Assembly: GCA_903927465.1 (NCBI GenBank)
Contig: CAIYMY010000194.1
Coordinates: 23,793-87,792 of the forward strand
DNA length: 64,000 nucleotides
Reading direction: 5' to 3'
Source of the DNA: an uncultured Rhodospirillales bacterium
Lineage (GTDB): Bacteria > Pseudomonadota > Alphaproteobacteria > Acetobacterales > Acetobacteraceae
Under the pieces are notes generated by a model. The model saw nothing but the letters and a program-made list of their open reading frames with translations. It ran no database searches and had not been told where the DNA came from. Below are positions 8,866 to 19,425 of the stretch, in pieces (the stretch's first letter is position 1; every line of letters starts with the position of its first letter). The translations under genes were made by a program, and so were the position numbers.

Positions 8866-10271
8866 GCCTGGTGCCCGTGCAAGCCGCCGAGGTGCCACGT
8901 AAATTCGATCTTGCCATTATCGGTGCCGGGCCTGCCGGCATGGCGGCGGCGATTACGGCGCGGGAATGCGGGCTTTCCGTGCTGGTGGTGGATGAAAACG
9001 CCGCGCCCGGCGGGCAGGTATTTCGCGCTGCCGAATTGGCCGGCGCCGATCCCGCGCTGGCACACGACATGGCGCCTGGGCTTGAATTGATTGCGCGGTT
9101 TCGCGCGCTTGATATCACCTATCGCCCCGGCGCCACGCTTTGGATGCTCGATCCCGATACCGGCACGCTTTCCCTCGCGCGCCAGGGTGAGACGATGGAA
9201 GTCACGGCTGATCGCATTCTGCTCGCCACCGGTGCGCAGGAAAGGCCGGTGCCCATTCCGGGCTGGACTCTGCCTGGCGTGATGAGTGCGGGCGCCGCGC
9301 AAATCGCCCTGAAAACCGCGGGCATGGTGCCATCGGGCAAGGTGGTGCTGGCGGGGCAGGGGCCGCTGATGTGGCTGCTGGCCAATCAATTGATCCGTGC
9401 GGGTGTTATGCCTGTGCTGGTGGAAACGCGCACCCAGCCCATTCTGCGCACGGCGCTGGAGGCAGGCGGCATCTTCAGCGGCTTTGGCCAGCTTGCCAAA
9501 GGCATTGGCTTGATCCTGAAGGCGCGTCAGGCCGGGATGCGGGTGATTTCAGGGGCACGGCATTTGCGCGCTGAAGGCTCGGCCCGGGTGCAGGCGCTGC
9601 GTTTCGAAGGCGGCGTTGAGCCTTGCGATACGCTTTTGCTGCATGAAGGCGTGATGCCTTCCACGCATATCTCCATGGCGATTGGGTTGGAGCATGTCTG
9701 GGATGCGCGGCAGCTTTGCTGGCGGCCCAAGCTGGATGTCTTTGGCGCATCATCCCATGCGCGCATTGCGGTAGCAGGCGATGGCGCGGTGATTGGCGGC
9801 TGGGAAGCCGCCGTGGCCGCGGGGCAATTGGCAGCTTTGGATGCGGGGCTAAGGCTTGGGCGTATTTCGCGCGCGGATCGGGATTTCCGGGCCGAAGCCA
9901 GCGCAGATGCGCTATTGCAGGCGCGCGCGCTCAGGCCTTTTCTTGATGCGCTTTATGCGCCTTCGCAGGAAGTGCTGGCACCGCCTGAAGAATCCACCAT
10001 CATCTGCCGGTGTGAGGAAGTGACCGCAGGCTCACTCCGCTGGGCAGCGGCGATTGGCGCGACTGGTCCCAACCAGGCCAAGGCCTATCTGCGCTGCGGC
10101 ATGGGACCCTGCCAGGGGCGTCTTTGTGGCTCGACCGTGGCGGCGGTGATTGCCGAAACCCGCAACGTGCCGGTGGAGGAGGTGGGGCATTTCCGTCCCC
10201 GGGCGCCCTATAAGCCCATCACCGTGCAGGAACTTGCGGGGGCGCAGCTCGGCGCGGATCGGCTTTCCTGA
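8862..10271 (+). CDS. FAD/NAD(P)-binding oxidoreductase with C-terminal BFD-like 2Fe-2S domain (HcnB/OoxA-like)
   Basis: The protein has 469 residues. An N-terminal pyridine-nucleotide-disulphide-type flavin fold begins at GAGPAGMAAAI, and ATGAQERPVPIPGW is the second FAD contact. The C-terminus carries the BFD-like iron-sulphur motif CRCEEVT followed by LRCGMGPCQGRLC. This is the alpha subunit of the three-part amine/opine dehydrogenase family, which moves electrons from the catalytic subunit towards quinone. It overlaps the upstream gene by ATGA. No cyanide or opine genes lie near, so HCN synthase is less likely than an amino-acid or hydroxyproline-type role, but this is inference. Confidence 0.87.
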   Translation: MSLVPVQAAEVPRKFDLAIIGAGPAGMAAAITARECGLSVLVVDENAAPGGQVFRAAELAGADPALAHDMAPGLELIARFRALDITYRPGATLWMLDPDTGTLSLARQGETMEVTADRILLATGAQERPVPIPGWTLPGVMSAGAAQIALKTAGMVPSGKVVLAGQGPLMWLLANQLIRAGVMPVLVETRTQPILRTALEAGGIFSGFGQLAKGIGLILKARQAGMRVISGARHLRAEGSARVQALRFEGGVEPCDTLLLHEGVMPSTHISMAIGLEHVWDARQLCWRPKLDVFGASSHARIAVAGDGAVIGGWEAAVAAGQLAALDAGLRLGRISRADRDFRAEASADALLQARALRPFLDALYAPSQEVLAPPEESTIICRCEEVTAGSLRWAAAIGATGPNQAKAYLRCGMGPCQGRLCGSTVAAVIAETRNVPVEEVGHFRPRAPYKPITVQELAGAQLGADRLS

Positions 10272-10322
10272 CACAAAGGAAGGAAATTGCGCGCAAGTCG
10301 TGCAAGGCGCTAACAAATTCAC

Positions 10323-11807
10323 ATGAGTGATCGAAAGCGATTCGCGGGCCGCAGGGCCATGCTTGGGCTGGGAATGGCCGGGTTTGCGGCTGGCCTGTCG
10401 CGCCGCTCCAGCGCGGCATCCCGCGCGGCGTTGGACGCTTTGGCGGCAAGATTGGAAGCCCTGGGCGAAGACGGTCTTGACCCGCGCCATTATGGCATGC
10501 CGGATCGCGATGCAGTGATGGCGCGCGCAGAAGCGGCGCTGCGCGATCTGGTGCTTGGGCGCGTCGCCTCCCTGCCTGGACGCGTGGATATCAAGCGCGA
10601 TGCCGCGCGGGCGAATTTCCCGGCCTGGAGGGAAAGGCTTTTCGCAAGCGACGAACCGGCAAGCGTGTTGGATCAGGCGGCGGCGCTTCATCCTGATACG
10701 GCGCCCATCAAGGCAGAACTTGCGCGCTTCAAGGCGATTGCCGCGCGTGGAGGTTGGCCGCTGATTGAAGGCAACCTTGCCAGCACTTTGGAACCCGACG
10801 CCCGGGATGCGGCGCGGGTTGCGCAGCTTCGCGCGCGGCTTGCGGTGCTTGATCCGGAAGTGTTGCGCGGCGCGGCGGCGGAAAGCGCGGTTTATGATGC
10901 GCAGTTACAAGCGGCTGTCCGGCGCTTTCAGGCTGAAGAAGGGCTGGAAGCCGATGGCCGCATCGGTCGCCTGACTTGGACCGCGCTGAACACCCCCGTT
11001 GAAACCAAAATAGGGCAGCTTCGCGTCGCACTTGATATGCGCCGCGGCTTGGCCGCCCCGCCCGACCGGCGGATTGACGTGAATATCCCCCATTTCCGAC
11101 TGAAGCTCATTGATGCGGGGCGCATGGTGCAGGATATAGCCGTGGTGGTGGGGCGGGTGGATCGGCAAACACCCATGCTGGATGTCCGCCTGGTCGCGGT
11201 GCAATTCAACCCGCCCTGGGGCGTGCCGGATCGCAATGCGCGGGAGGATTTGCTGCCGCGCTTCCGCCGAGACCCCGGACGCATGCAGGCCATGGGCTAT
11301 CGGCTTTATCAGCGCATTGATGGTGAACTCACGGAAGTTGACGCGACCACGGTGGATTTCAGCGCCTATTCCAAGGACCGCTTCCCCTTCATCATCCGCC
11401 AGGACCCCGGTGAGGTGAATGCACTCGGGCGCATCAAATTCGTCATGCCGAACCGCGATGATATTTTCATGCATGACACGCCGGATCGGTATTTATTCCG
11501 CCGCCCAGACCGCGCCTTTTCATCCGGCTGCATTAGGCTTGAAAGACCGATGGATTTGCTGGCCGAAGCATTCAGCGGCATGCCGGCCTGGAACCGGGAA
11601 CGCTTTGACCGCGTGTTGGAAAGTGGCGCGACCCAGGGTGTTTCGCTCGCGCGGGCGATCCCTGTGCGCCTTCATTATGACACGGTGATAGTTGAAGCCG
11701 GAACCGTGGTCATGCGCCGGGATATTTACGGCCTTGATGCCACCTATCTCCGCGCGCTGGATGCGCCGCGCAGCGATAGGCTGGCAGAGGCATCGCCCCG
11801 GCCTTGA
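10323..11807 (+). CDS. Murein L,D-transpeptidase, YcbB/LdtD-like
   Basis: The 494-residue protein has a Tat-like leader (GRRAMLGLGMAGFAAG), an N-terminal helical segment, a peptidoglycan-binding segment (LQAAVRRFQAEEGLEADGRIG), and a YkuD catalytic domain. The catalytic block is HDTPDRYLFRRPDRAFSSGC with Cys at about 403 followed by IRLERP, which matches the large YcbB group. It should cross-link peptidoglycan stems (3-3 links) in the periplasm and be inhibited by carbapenems. The start has only a weak ribosome site. It is 23 bases upstream of galE. A candidate promoter (TTGCGC-17-CTAACA) can be drawn just upstream, but it is weak. Confidence 0.88.
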   Translation: MSDRKRFAGRRAMLGLGMAGFAAGLSRRSSAASRAALDALAARLEALGEDGLDPRHYGMPDRDAVMARAEAALRDLVLGRVASLPGRVDIKRDAARANFPAWRERLFASDEPASVLDQAAALHPDTAPIKAELARFKAIAARGGWPLIEGNLASTLEPDARDAARVAQLRARLAVLDPEVLRGAAAESAVYDAQLQAAVRRFQAEEGLEADGRIGRLTWTALNTPVETKIGQLRVALDMRRGLAAPPDRRIDVNIPHFRLKLIDAGRMVQDIAVVVGRVDRQTPMLDVRLVAVQFNPPWGVPDRNAREDLLPRFRRDPGRMQAMGYRLYQRIDGELTEVDATTVDFSAYSKDRFPFIIRQDPGEVNALGRIKFVMPNRDDIFMHDTPDRYLFRRPDRAFSSGCIRLERPMDLLAEAFSGMPAWNRERFDRVLESGATQGVSLARAIPVRLHYDTVIVEAGTVVMRRDIYGLDATYLRALDAPRSDRLAEASPRP

Positions 11808-11829
11808 AGCTGTAGGGCAGGAATAAGAC

Positions 11830-12822
11830 ATGGCGCGTTATCTGGTGACAGGCGGGGCGGGTTTCGTCGGCAGCCATGCGGTGCTGGCACTGCTTGATCG
11901 CGGTGATGAGGTTGTGGTGCTGGATGACCTCAGCCAAGGCCACCGCGCTGCCGTGCCGGTTGGCGCAACTTTGGTGCAGGCGGCATTGGCGGATCGCGCG
12001 GAACTCGCGCGGGTTTTCGGCAATTGGCGCTTTGATGCGGTACTGCATTTCGCGGCGCTTTCCCTGGTGGGCGAAAGCATGAAATTGCCCATGCATTACC
12101 TGGCGGAAAATCTCGGCAATAGCGTGCGACTGATTGAAGCGGCGGTCGAAGCAGGGTGCTTGCGCTTTGTGCTGTCTTCCACCGCGGCCCTTTTCGGCAA
12201 GCCGGAACGCATCCCGATTGATGAGGATTGCCCTGTCGCCCCTGGGAACCCCTATGGCGAGAGCAAGCTGATGGTGGAGACCGCGCTTGCCTGGGCCGAG
12301 CGTATCCATGGCCTGCGCTACGCGGCGCTGCGCTTTTTTAACGCGGCCGGATCGGACCCTGCCGGGCGCGCAGGGGAGGACCACAACCCCGAAACCCATC
12401 TGGTACCTCTCGCGATTGACGCAGCGCTTGGCCGCCGTCAGGCGCTGACCGTGTTTGGTGATGATTACCCAACGCCCGATGGCACCTGCATTCGTGATTA
12501 CGTGCATGTGACTGATTTGGCGGATGCGCATTTGCGTGTGCTCACGCGCCTCCAGACCCATGGGTCCTGCCGCTATAATATCGGCAATGGCGAAGGCCAT
12601 TCGGTGAAGCAGGTGCTTGGCGCCATTGAACGCGTGAGTGGCCGCGCCGTCCCCCACAGCATCGGCCCCCGCCGCGCGGGCGATCCTGCCGTGCTGGTGG
12701 CGGCGAGTGAAAGGCTCCGGCACGAAACCGGCTGGGCGCCGCGTTTTGGCGATATTGATGAGATTGTCCGCACCACCTGGGCCTGGCGGGAAGCGCATCC
12801 CAAGGGGTACGGGGACCGCTGA
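11830..12822 (+). CDS. galE: UDP-glucose 4-epimerase
   Basis: The 330-residue protein begins MARYLVTGGAGFVGSHAV, with the GxxGxxG NAD loop, LDDLSQGH after strand 2, S116/S117, and the YGESK catalytic pair (Y142, K146). The C-terminal half has the sugar-nucleotide region DYPTPDGTCIRDYVHV, which is typical of GalE. It interconverts UDP-glucose and UDP-galactose for surface polysaccharide. It follows the L,D-transpeptidase by 22 bases, so both may be expressed together as envelope genes. No other galactose genes are nearby. Confidence 0.92.
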   Translation: MARYLVTGGAGFVGSHAVLALLDRGDEVVVLDDLSQGHRAAVPVGATLVQAALADRAELARVFGNWRFDAVLHFAALSLVGESMKLPMHYLAENLGNSVRLIEAAVEAGCLRFVLSSTAALFGKPERIPIDEDCPVAPGNPYGESKLMVETALAWAERIHGLRYAALRFFNAAGSDPAGRAGEDHNPETHLVPLAIDAALGRRQALTVFGDDYPTPDGTCIRDYVHVTDLADAHLRVLTRLQTHGSCRYNIGNGEGHSVKQVLGAIERVSGRAVPHSIGPRRAGDPAVLVAASERLRHETGWAPRFGDIDEIVRTTWAWREAHPKGYGDR

Positions 12823-12851
12823 TCCCGGCAGCATAAGTCTTTGAATTATAG

Positions 12852-15227
<2,376 letters not shown>

Positions 15228-15255
15228 GCTCAACCACCCCGAAAGCAAGGCTATG

Positions 15256-15281
15256 GCGTGATCCGGCAAACTGGGTCACGC
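15256..15281. other. Nine-base-pair hairpin after icd
   Basis: GCGTGATCC and GGGTCACGC pair with one G-T wobble around an eight-base loop, 29 bases after the icd stop. No T-run follows, so it is not a clear intrinsic terminator. It could act in rho-dependent termination or protect the icd mRNA end. Confidence 0.35.
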
Positions 15282-15310
15282 TGATCCTTTGCGAGAAGGG
15301 GTCATCGGCC

Positions 15311-16279
15311 ATGCCGCGTTTATCTCGTCGGGGGGTGCTTGCCGCTGGGCTTTTGGCGCCCGCCATCGTCAAGGCGCAGGGCGCCTGGCCAGTTGCGCCC
15401 ATCCGCTTCGTGATCGCCTTCCCGCCTGGCGGGCCGAGTGACATTCTGGGCCGGCTGGTGGCGCGCAAGATCACTGAGCAAAAAGGCTGGCAGATTGTGG
15501 TGGAAAACCGCGCCGGCGCTTCGGGCATTATTGGCATGGGTGAGGTCGCCCGCGCGGCACCCGATGGTTATACGGTGCTGATCAATGCCTCGGCCCATTC
15601 CATCCTGCCGACGACGCATAAGGACAAGGCGCCTTTCGATATTCCAAGCGCCTTTCTGCCCATTACCCTGCTGGGGCGCACGCCCATGCTGGTGACGGCC
15701 ACACCAAGCCTGCCCATACGCACCATTGCCGAATTGCTGGCCTATGCGCGGGCCAATCCGGGCAAGCTGAATTACACGGCGGGCTCACCTGGCGGTGGGC
15801 CACATTTGGGGGCGGAGTTGTTTCGCCTGACGACCGGGGTGGACATCCAATATATCCCCTATCGCGGGTCCGGCCCTGCCTTGCAGGATTTGGCCGCGGG
15901 CAATGTGCAGCTTGGCTTTGATTCGCTCACCGCCTCAGCGGGGCTGGCGCGTGCAGGGCAGATCAGGCCCATCGCGGTCACATCGCCCACGCGCAACCGC
16001 GCATTTCCGGATGTGCCGAGTGTCGCGGAAACCGTGCCGGGGTTCGAAGCGGATACCTGGGTGGCCGCCTTCCTGCCTGCCCGTACCGCCCCCGCCATTC
16101 AGGCGCAATTGCATGAGGCCATTGCAGCGGCCATCGCCGCGCCCGACCTCACACAACGTATCCTGGAATTGGGTACGGAACCTGGCGGGCAAAGCACAGC
16201 GGAATTCGATGCGGTGCTAAAGCGAGAAATTGCGATGTGGGCCGATGTGGTTGCCAAGGCAGGGATCAAGGTGGAATAA
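15311..16279 (+). CDS. Bug-family (TctC-like) tripartite tricarboxylate transporter binding protein
   Basis: The 322-residue protein has a leader with a twin-arginine-like start (LSRRGVLAAGLLAPAIVKAQG). The Bug fold is marked by WPVAPIRFVIAFPPGGPSDILGR, ENRAGASGIIGMGEVARAAPDGYT and NYTAGSPGGGPHLGAELF. These periplasmic proteins bind carboxylates such as citrate or aromatic acids and usually deliver them to TctA/TctB, neither of which is present in this window. It is therefore an orphan receptor, as is common in bacteria with expanded Bug families. It is convergent with the GNAT gene, with only 2 bases between stops. Confidence 0.9.
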   Translation: MPRLSRRGVLAAGLLAPAIVKAQGAWPVAPIRFVIAFPPGGPSDILGRLVARKITEQKGWQIVVENRAGASGIIGMGEVARAAPDGYTVLINASAHSILPTTHKDKAPFDIPSAFLPITLLGRTPMLVTATPSLPIRTIAELLAYARANPGKLNYTAGSPGGGPHLGAELFRLTTGVDIQYIPYRGSGPALQDLAAGNVQLGFDSLTASAGLARAGQIRPIAVTSPTRNRAFPDVPSVAETVPGFEADTWVAAFLPARTAPAIQAQLHEAIAAAIAAPDLTQRILELGTEPGGQSTAEFDAVLKREIAMWADVVAKAGIKVE

Positions 16280-16281
16280 AG

Positions 16282-16719
16282 CTACAGCTTCTTCCGCAGC
16301 CAAACCCGCGCATGGCCGGCGGGCATGCCTTCCAGCTTGCCGAATTCAACATAGCCATTGCGCTTCCAGAAGCTTGGCGCTTGGAAGCTGAAGGTATCCG
16401 TATAGGCATTGGTGCAGCCGCGTTCGCGGCCAACCGCTTCAGCGCGGTGCAGCAAGTTCTCACCAATGCCGCGCCGGCGCATGCCGCGTTCCAGATAGAG
16501 CCAATCAATGAAAAGCCAGCCCCAGAAGGTCAGTCCCAATAACCCACCCAGGGTCTTGCCATCCGCATCCTGCACCAGAAGCGTGACTGGCTCCCGGTCA
16601 TAAGGACCGCCGGTTTCCTGGTTGAAATTATGCAGGCCGCGCTGGATGGCGGCGACCGCTTCGAATTCAGGCGCGGCATCCTCCACAATTTGGATGCCGT
16701 CCTTCAGCGCAATGCTCAT
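16282..16719 (-). CDS. GNAT-family N-acetyltransferase
   Basis: The true gene starts at ATG 16719 (MSIALKDGIQIVEDAAPEFEA), giving 145 residues. The track's 243-residue form extends through the upstream gene in another frame and is an artefact. The acetyl-CoA loop RGMRRRGIGENLLHRAE and the later NAYTDTFSFQAPSFWKRNGY segment (motif B) support GNAT. The acceptor substrate is unknown. The start overlaps the stop of the CopD-like gene as ATGA, so it is the last gene of the ParA, CopD-like, GNAT unit. Confidence 0.85.
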   Translation of the reverse strand: MSIALKDGIQIVEDAAPEFEAVAAIQRGLHNFNQETGGPYDREPVTLLVQDADGKTLGGLLGLTFWGWLFIDWLYLERGMRRRGIGENLLHRAEAVGRERGCTNAYTDTFSFQAPSFWKRNGYVEFGKLEGMPAGHARVWLRKKL

Positions 16720-17180
16720 CCCGCAATGCGCCCAACGCCGGAGAATGCCACCACAATCAAACCCAAGATCAAATTCATCAATACCAGCTTTCTGATACTC
16801 TCCAGCGCGCGGGCCGCGCTGGGCTTGTCGCCCGCCGCCATCGCCCGGCGCATGGCGCCCCAAGGGCCAAAGAATAGCGCAAGAAATACCAATGCCATAA
16901 TCAGCCCCAGTAGATGCATCAGGTGTAGGCTCCATCGCGCGCCGGAAAAGCCGCCATGCCATAGGAAGAACAAGGCCCAGCCAGTCAGCAGCACGATTGG
17001 CATTGCATGCCACACAATCCGAAAGAAACGCCTAAAGGCTGCCTGCGCCAAGGCTAGGCGTTCCGGCGCTTGCAGCACCTCATGCGCGGCGGGGCGCAGC
17101 ACCAGAAGCGCGAAGGCCATGCCGCCCACCCAAAGCACTGCGCCCAGCAGATGCAACGCCAGCAATAAATCACTCATCAT
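16716..17180 (-). CDS. CopD-like integral membrane protein
   Basis: This 154-residue protein has four hydrophobic segments (about 5-28, 54-74, 82-104 and 130-150) and the pattern LLLALHLLGAVLWVGGM at the N-terminus, which resembles the membrane domain of CopD/YkoY-type proteins with a His in helix 1 (ALHLLGA) and later HLMHLLG. Such proteins are linked to copper uptake or to haem binding in the membrane, but the role is not established for this short form. ATGA overlaps join it to parA upstream and to the GNAT gene downstream. Confidence 0.7.
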   Translation of the reverse strand: MMSDLLLALHLLGAVLWVGGMAFALLVLRPAAHEVLQAPERLALAQAAFRRFFRIVWHAMPIVLLTGWALFFLWHGGFSGARWSLHLMHLLGLIMALVFLALFFGPWGAMRRAMAAGDKPSAARALESIRKLVLMNLILGLIVVAFSGVGRIAG

Positions 17181-17818
17181 TTCAAACCTTTTTTACAGAT
17201 CGCTTCCAAGGCATTTGCCAATGCACGTACTTCTGCCGCCGCCGGACCGCGTGGAGCGGCTTCCACCACACCAAGCCCGGCCATGAAAGCCTGGGCATAG
17301 GCGGTGCGATTGCCGAGCACCGCATCCAGCATGGGCAGGTTGCGGTCCCGGATTTGGCCTTCAATATCATCCCGCAGCTTGCCCGAAGCCGGGGCGCGGT
17401 TCAGCAGCAGCCGGAAGGGGCGCCTTTCCAGCTTCGCCAGATCAAGTGTCGCATCCATGGACCAAAGATCAGCCGCCGAGGGCTGTAGGGGCACCAGCAC
17501 CAGATCAGCGCCGCGAATGGCAAGCTTGGCATCCGTGTCATCATGGGGCGCCGTGTCCAGCAGCACGAAATCCTGTTCCCGCTTCAGCCTTTCCAGCGTC
17601 GCGGACAGGCGCCAGCCGGTCGGCGCTTCAAAATGTAGCGTATGGGCCTTTTTGCTCGCGCCACGCTGCTGGTCCCAACGCGCCAGGCTGCGTTGCGGGT
17701 CTATGTCCAAAAGCCCGACCCGATGGCCGGATTCCGCGAGCGCGGTGGCCAGATTGGCCGCTACGGTGGATTTGCCGGCGCCGCCCTTCCGTTGGGCGAT
17801 GGCGATCACGAAGGCCAT
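17177..17818 (-). CDS. ParA-family ATPase (orphan)
   Basis: The 213-residue protein has the deviant Walker A KGGAGKSTVAANLATALAE at about 11-29, LLDIDPQRSLARWDQQRG (Walker A' region) and LLDTAPHDD (Walker B). It is the short chromosomal or plasmid ParA type without an N-terminal DNA-binding domain. ParA proteins position DNA or protein cargo. No parB, parS-like repeats or replication gene lies next to it; it is instead joined by ATGA to a CopD-like membrane gene. It may therefore position something other than a replicon, but this is speculation. Confidence 0.88.
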   Translation of the reverse strand: MAFVIAIAQRKGGAGKSTVAANLATALAESGHRVGLLDIDPQRSLARWDQQRGASKKAHTLHFEAPTGWRLSATLERLKREQDFVLLDTAPHDDTDAKLAIRGADLVLVPLQPSAADLWSMDATLDLAKLERRPFRLLLNRAPASGKLRDDIEGQIRDRNLPMLDAVLGNRTAYAQAFMAGLGVVEAAPRGPAAAEVRALANALEAICKKGLK

Positions 17819-17912
17819 GCACGACTCCTGTTCACGAAAGTCTCTATAGCAGTTTGGAGCGGCCCTTGATCCAGCCCATCCCGTTGCCAGACGGATAGGC
17901 TATAAATCGCTC

Positions 17913-19343
17913 ATGCCGCGCCCTTACCCGACCGAGCTTCTGACCCCCGCTGAGATGGTGCGCGCCGATGCGGCGGCGTTGGCGGCAGGCATGCGGACCG
18001 AAACCTTGATGGAAGCAGCAGGCAGGGCGGTAGCGCGGGCCATTCGCGCCCGGTTCCGCCCCTGCCGCACCCTGGTGCTGGCGGGTCCGGGCAATAATGG
18101 CGGGGATGGCTATGTCGCCGCGCGCTATCTGGAACAGGCTGGCTGGCCCGTTGCGGTCGCGGCCCTCGCGCCCCCCAGTCCAGGCACGGCAGCCGCTGCT
18201 GCTGCGGCGCGCTGGAATGGCCCGATGGCGGCTTTCGATGCCGCCGAGGCTGCCCGCGCTGCGCTTGTGGTGGATGCGCTGTTTGGCGCTGGCCTGACGC
18301 GCCCCTTGGCGCCCGAAATCGTGGATATCCTTCGTGCGGTCCAGGCACCCTTGGTCGCGGTGGATGTGCCCTCAGGGCTTGATGGCGCAACCGGGCAGGT
18401 CCTGGGTCATGCCCCACAAGCGGCGCAGACCATCAGCTTCTTTCGCCTCAAGCCCGGGCATGTGCTGCTGCCGGGCCGCGCGCTTTGTGGCGAGACCTTG
18501 CTCGCCGATATCGGCCTGCCCGAGGCAGTGCTGGAAGGCATCGCGCCGCAGTGTTGGCGTAATCACCCCTCACTTTGGGCGCTGCCTTCGCTTGAACTCA
18601 GCGCCCATAAATACACGCGCGGGCATCTGACCATTCTGGCGGGCGCGGCCATGCCTGGTGCCGCGCGGCTGGCAGCGGCGGCGGCGCGGCGGCTCGGCGC
18701 GGGCTTGGTCACGCTGCATGCCGAAAACCTGGAACTGGCCGCGATGCTGCGCGCCGATGCGCCCGGCCAATTGGTGAGCGATGCGACGCTGGACGCGCTT
18801 TTGGCGGATGCGCGGCGCAAGGTCTGGCTCGCCGGTCCTGGGCTTTTGCCTCATGAGGCGACACGTGCGGCTATCCGCAGCGTGATTGATGCGGGCAAAA
18901 TACTGGTTGCCGATGCCGGCGCCTTGATGGCGGCTACCGAAGCACCCGATCTGCTGCGCGGCGCGGCAGTGATCACACCCCATGCCGGCGAATTCGCCCG
19001 GCTTTTCGGCGCGCCGGGCGCGTATAGGCTCGCCGCCACGCGCGCCGCCGCGGCACAGCTTGGCGCTGTTGTGGTGCTTAAAGGCCCGGATAGCATCATC
19101 GCCGCGCCGGATGGCCGCGTGATCATCAATGACAATGCGCCGCCATCGCTCGCCACCGCCGGCACGGGCGATATCCTGGCCGGCGCCATCGCGGCCTTGT
19201 TGGCGCAAGGCATGGCACCATTCGAAGCCGCCGCCGCTGCCGTCTGGCTGCACGGCGCTGCTGCGGCTTCAGGCCCACCAGGCTTGATCGCCGAGGATTT
19301 GCCGGCGTTGATCGCCAAGGCGCGGCATGATCTTTCTTCCTGA
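17913..19343 (+). CDS. nnr: Bifunctional NAD(P)H-hydrate epimerase / ADP-dependent NAD(P)H-hydrate dehydratase
   Basis: This is a fusion of 476 residues. The N-terminal YjeF_N epimerase half has LAGPGNNGGDGYVAARYL and DALFGAGLTRPL, and the C-terminal carbohydrate-kinase-like dehydratase half has TPHAGEFARLFG and the nucleotide loop ATAGTGDILAGAIAALLAQG. It repairs hydrated NADH and NADPH: the epimerase interconverts R and S forms and the dehydratase restores the S form using ADP. The start MPRPYPTELLTPAEMVRAD is the normal family start. It is divergent from parA with a 94-base gap. Confidence 0.93.
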   Translation: MPRPYPTELLTPAEMVRADAAALAAGMRTETLMEAAGRAVARAIRARFRPCRTLVLAGPGNNGGDGYVAARYLEQAGWPVAVAALAPPSPGTAAAAAAARWNGPMAAFDAAEAARAALVVDALFGAGLTRPLAPEIVDILRAVQAPLVAVDVPSGLDGATGQVLGHAPQAAQTISFFRLKPGHVLLPGRALCGETLLADIGLPEAVLEGIAPQCWRNHPSLWALPSLELSAHKYTRGHLTILAGAAMPGAARLAAAAARRLGAGLVTLHAENLELAAMLRADAPGQLVSDATLDALLADARRKVWLAGPGLLPHEATRAAIRSVIDAGKILVADAGALMAATEAPDLLRGAAVITPHAGEFARLFGAPGAYRLAATRAAAAQLGAVVVLKGPDSIIAAPDGRVIINDNAPPSLATAGTGDILAGAIAALLAQGMAPFEAAAAAVWLHGAAAASGPPGLIAEDLPALIAKARHDLSS

Positions 19344-19425
19344 AGCCAATCAAGCGCGCCAAATATCCTTTGTTTTTTAAGAAATGTTTCGATAGGCTTC
19401 CCCCTGAAGGGGTTCGGTACAGACC

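Noticed and set aside
16720-17013. N-terminal extension of the GNAT frame
   Set aside because: It lies inside the CopD-like gene; the ATGA overlap at 16716-16719 gives the proper start.
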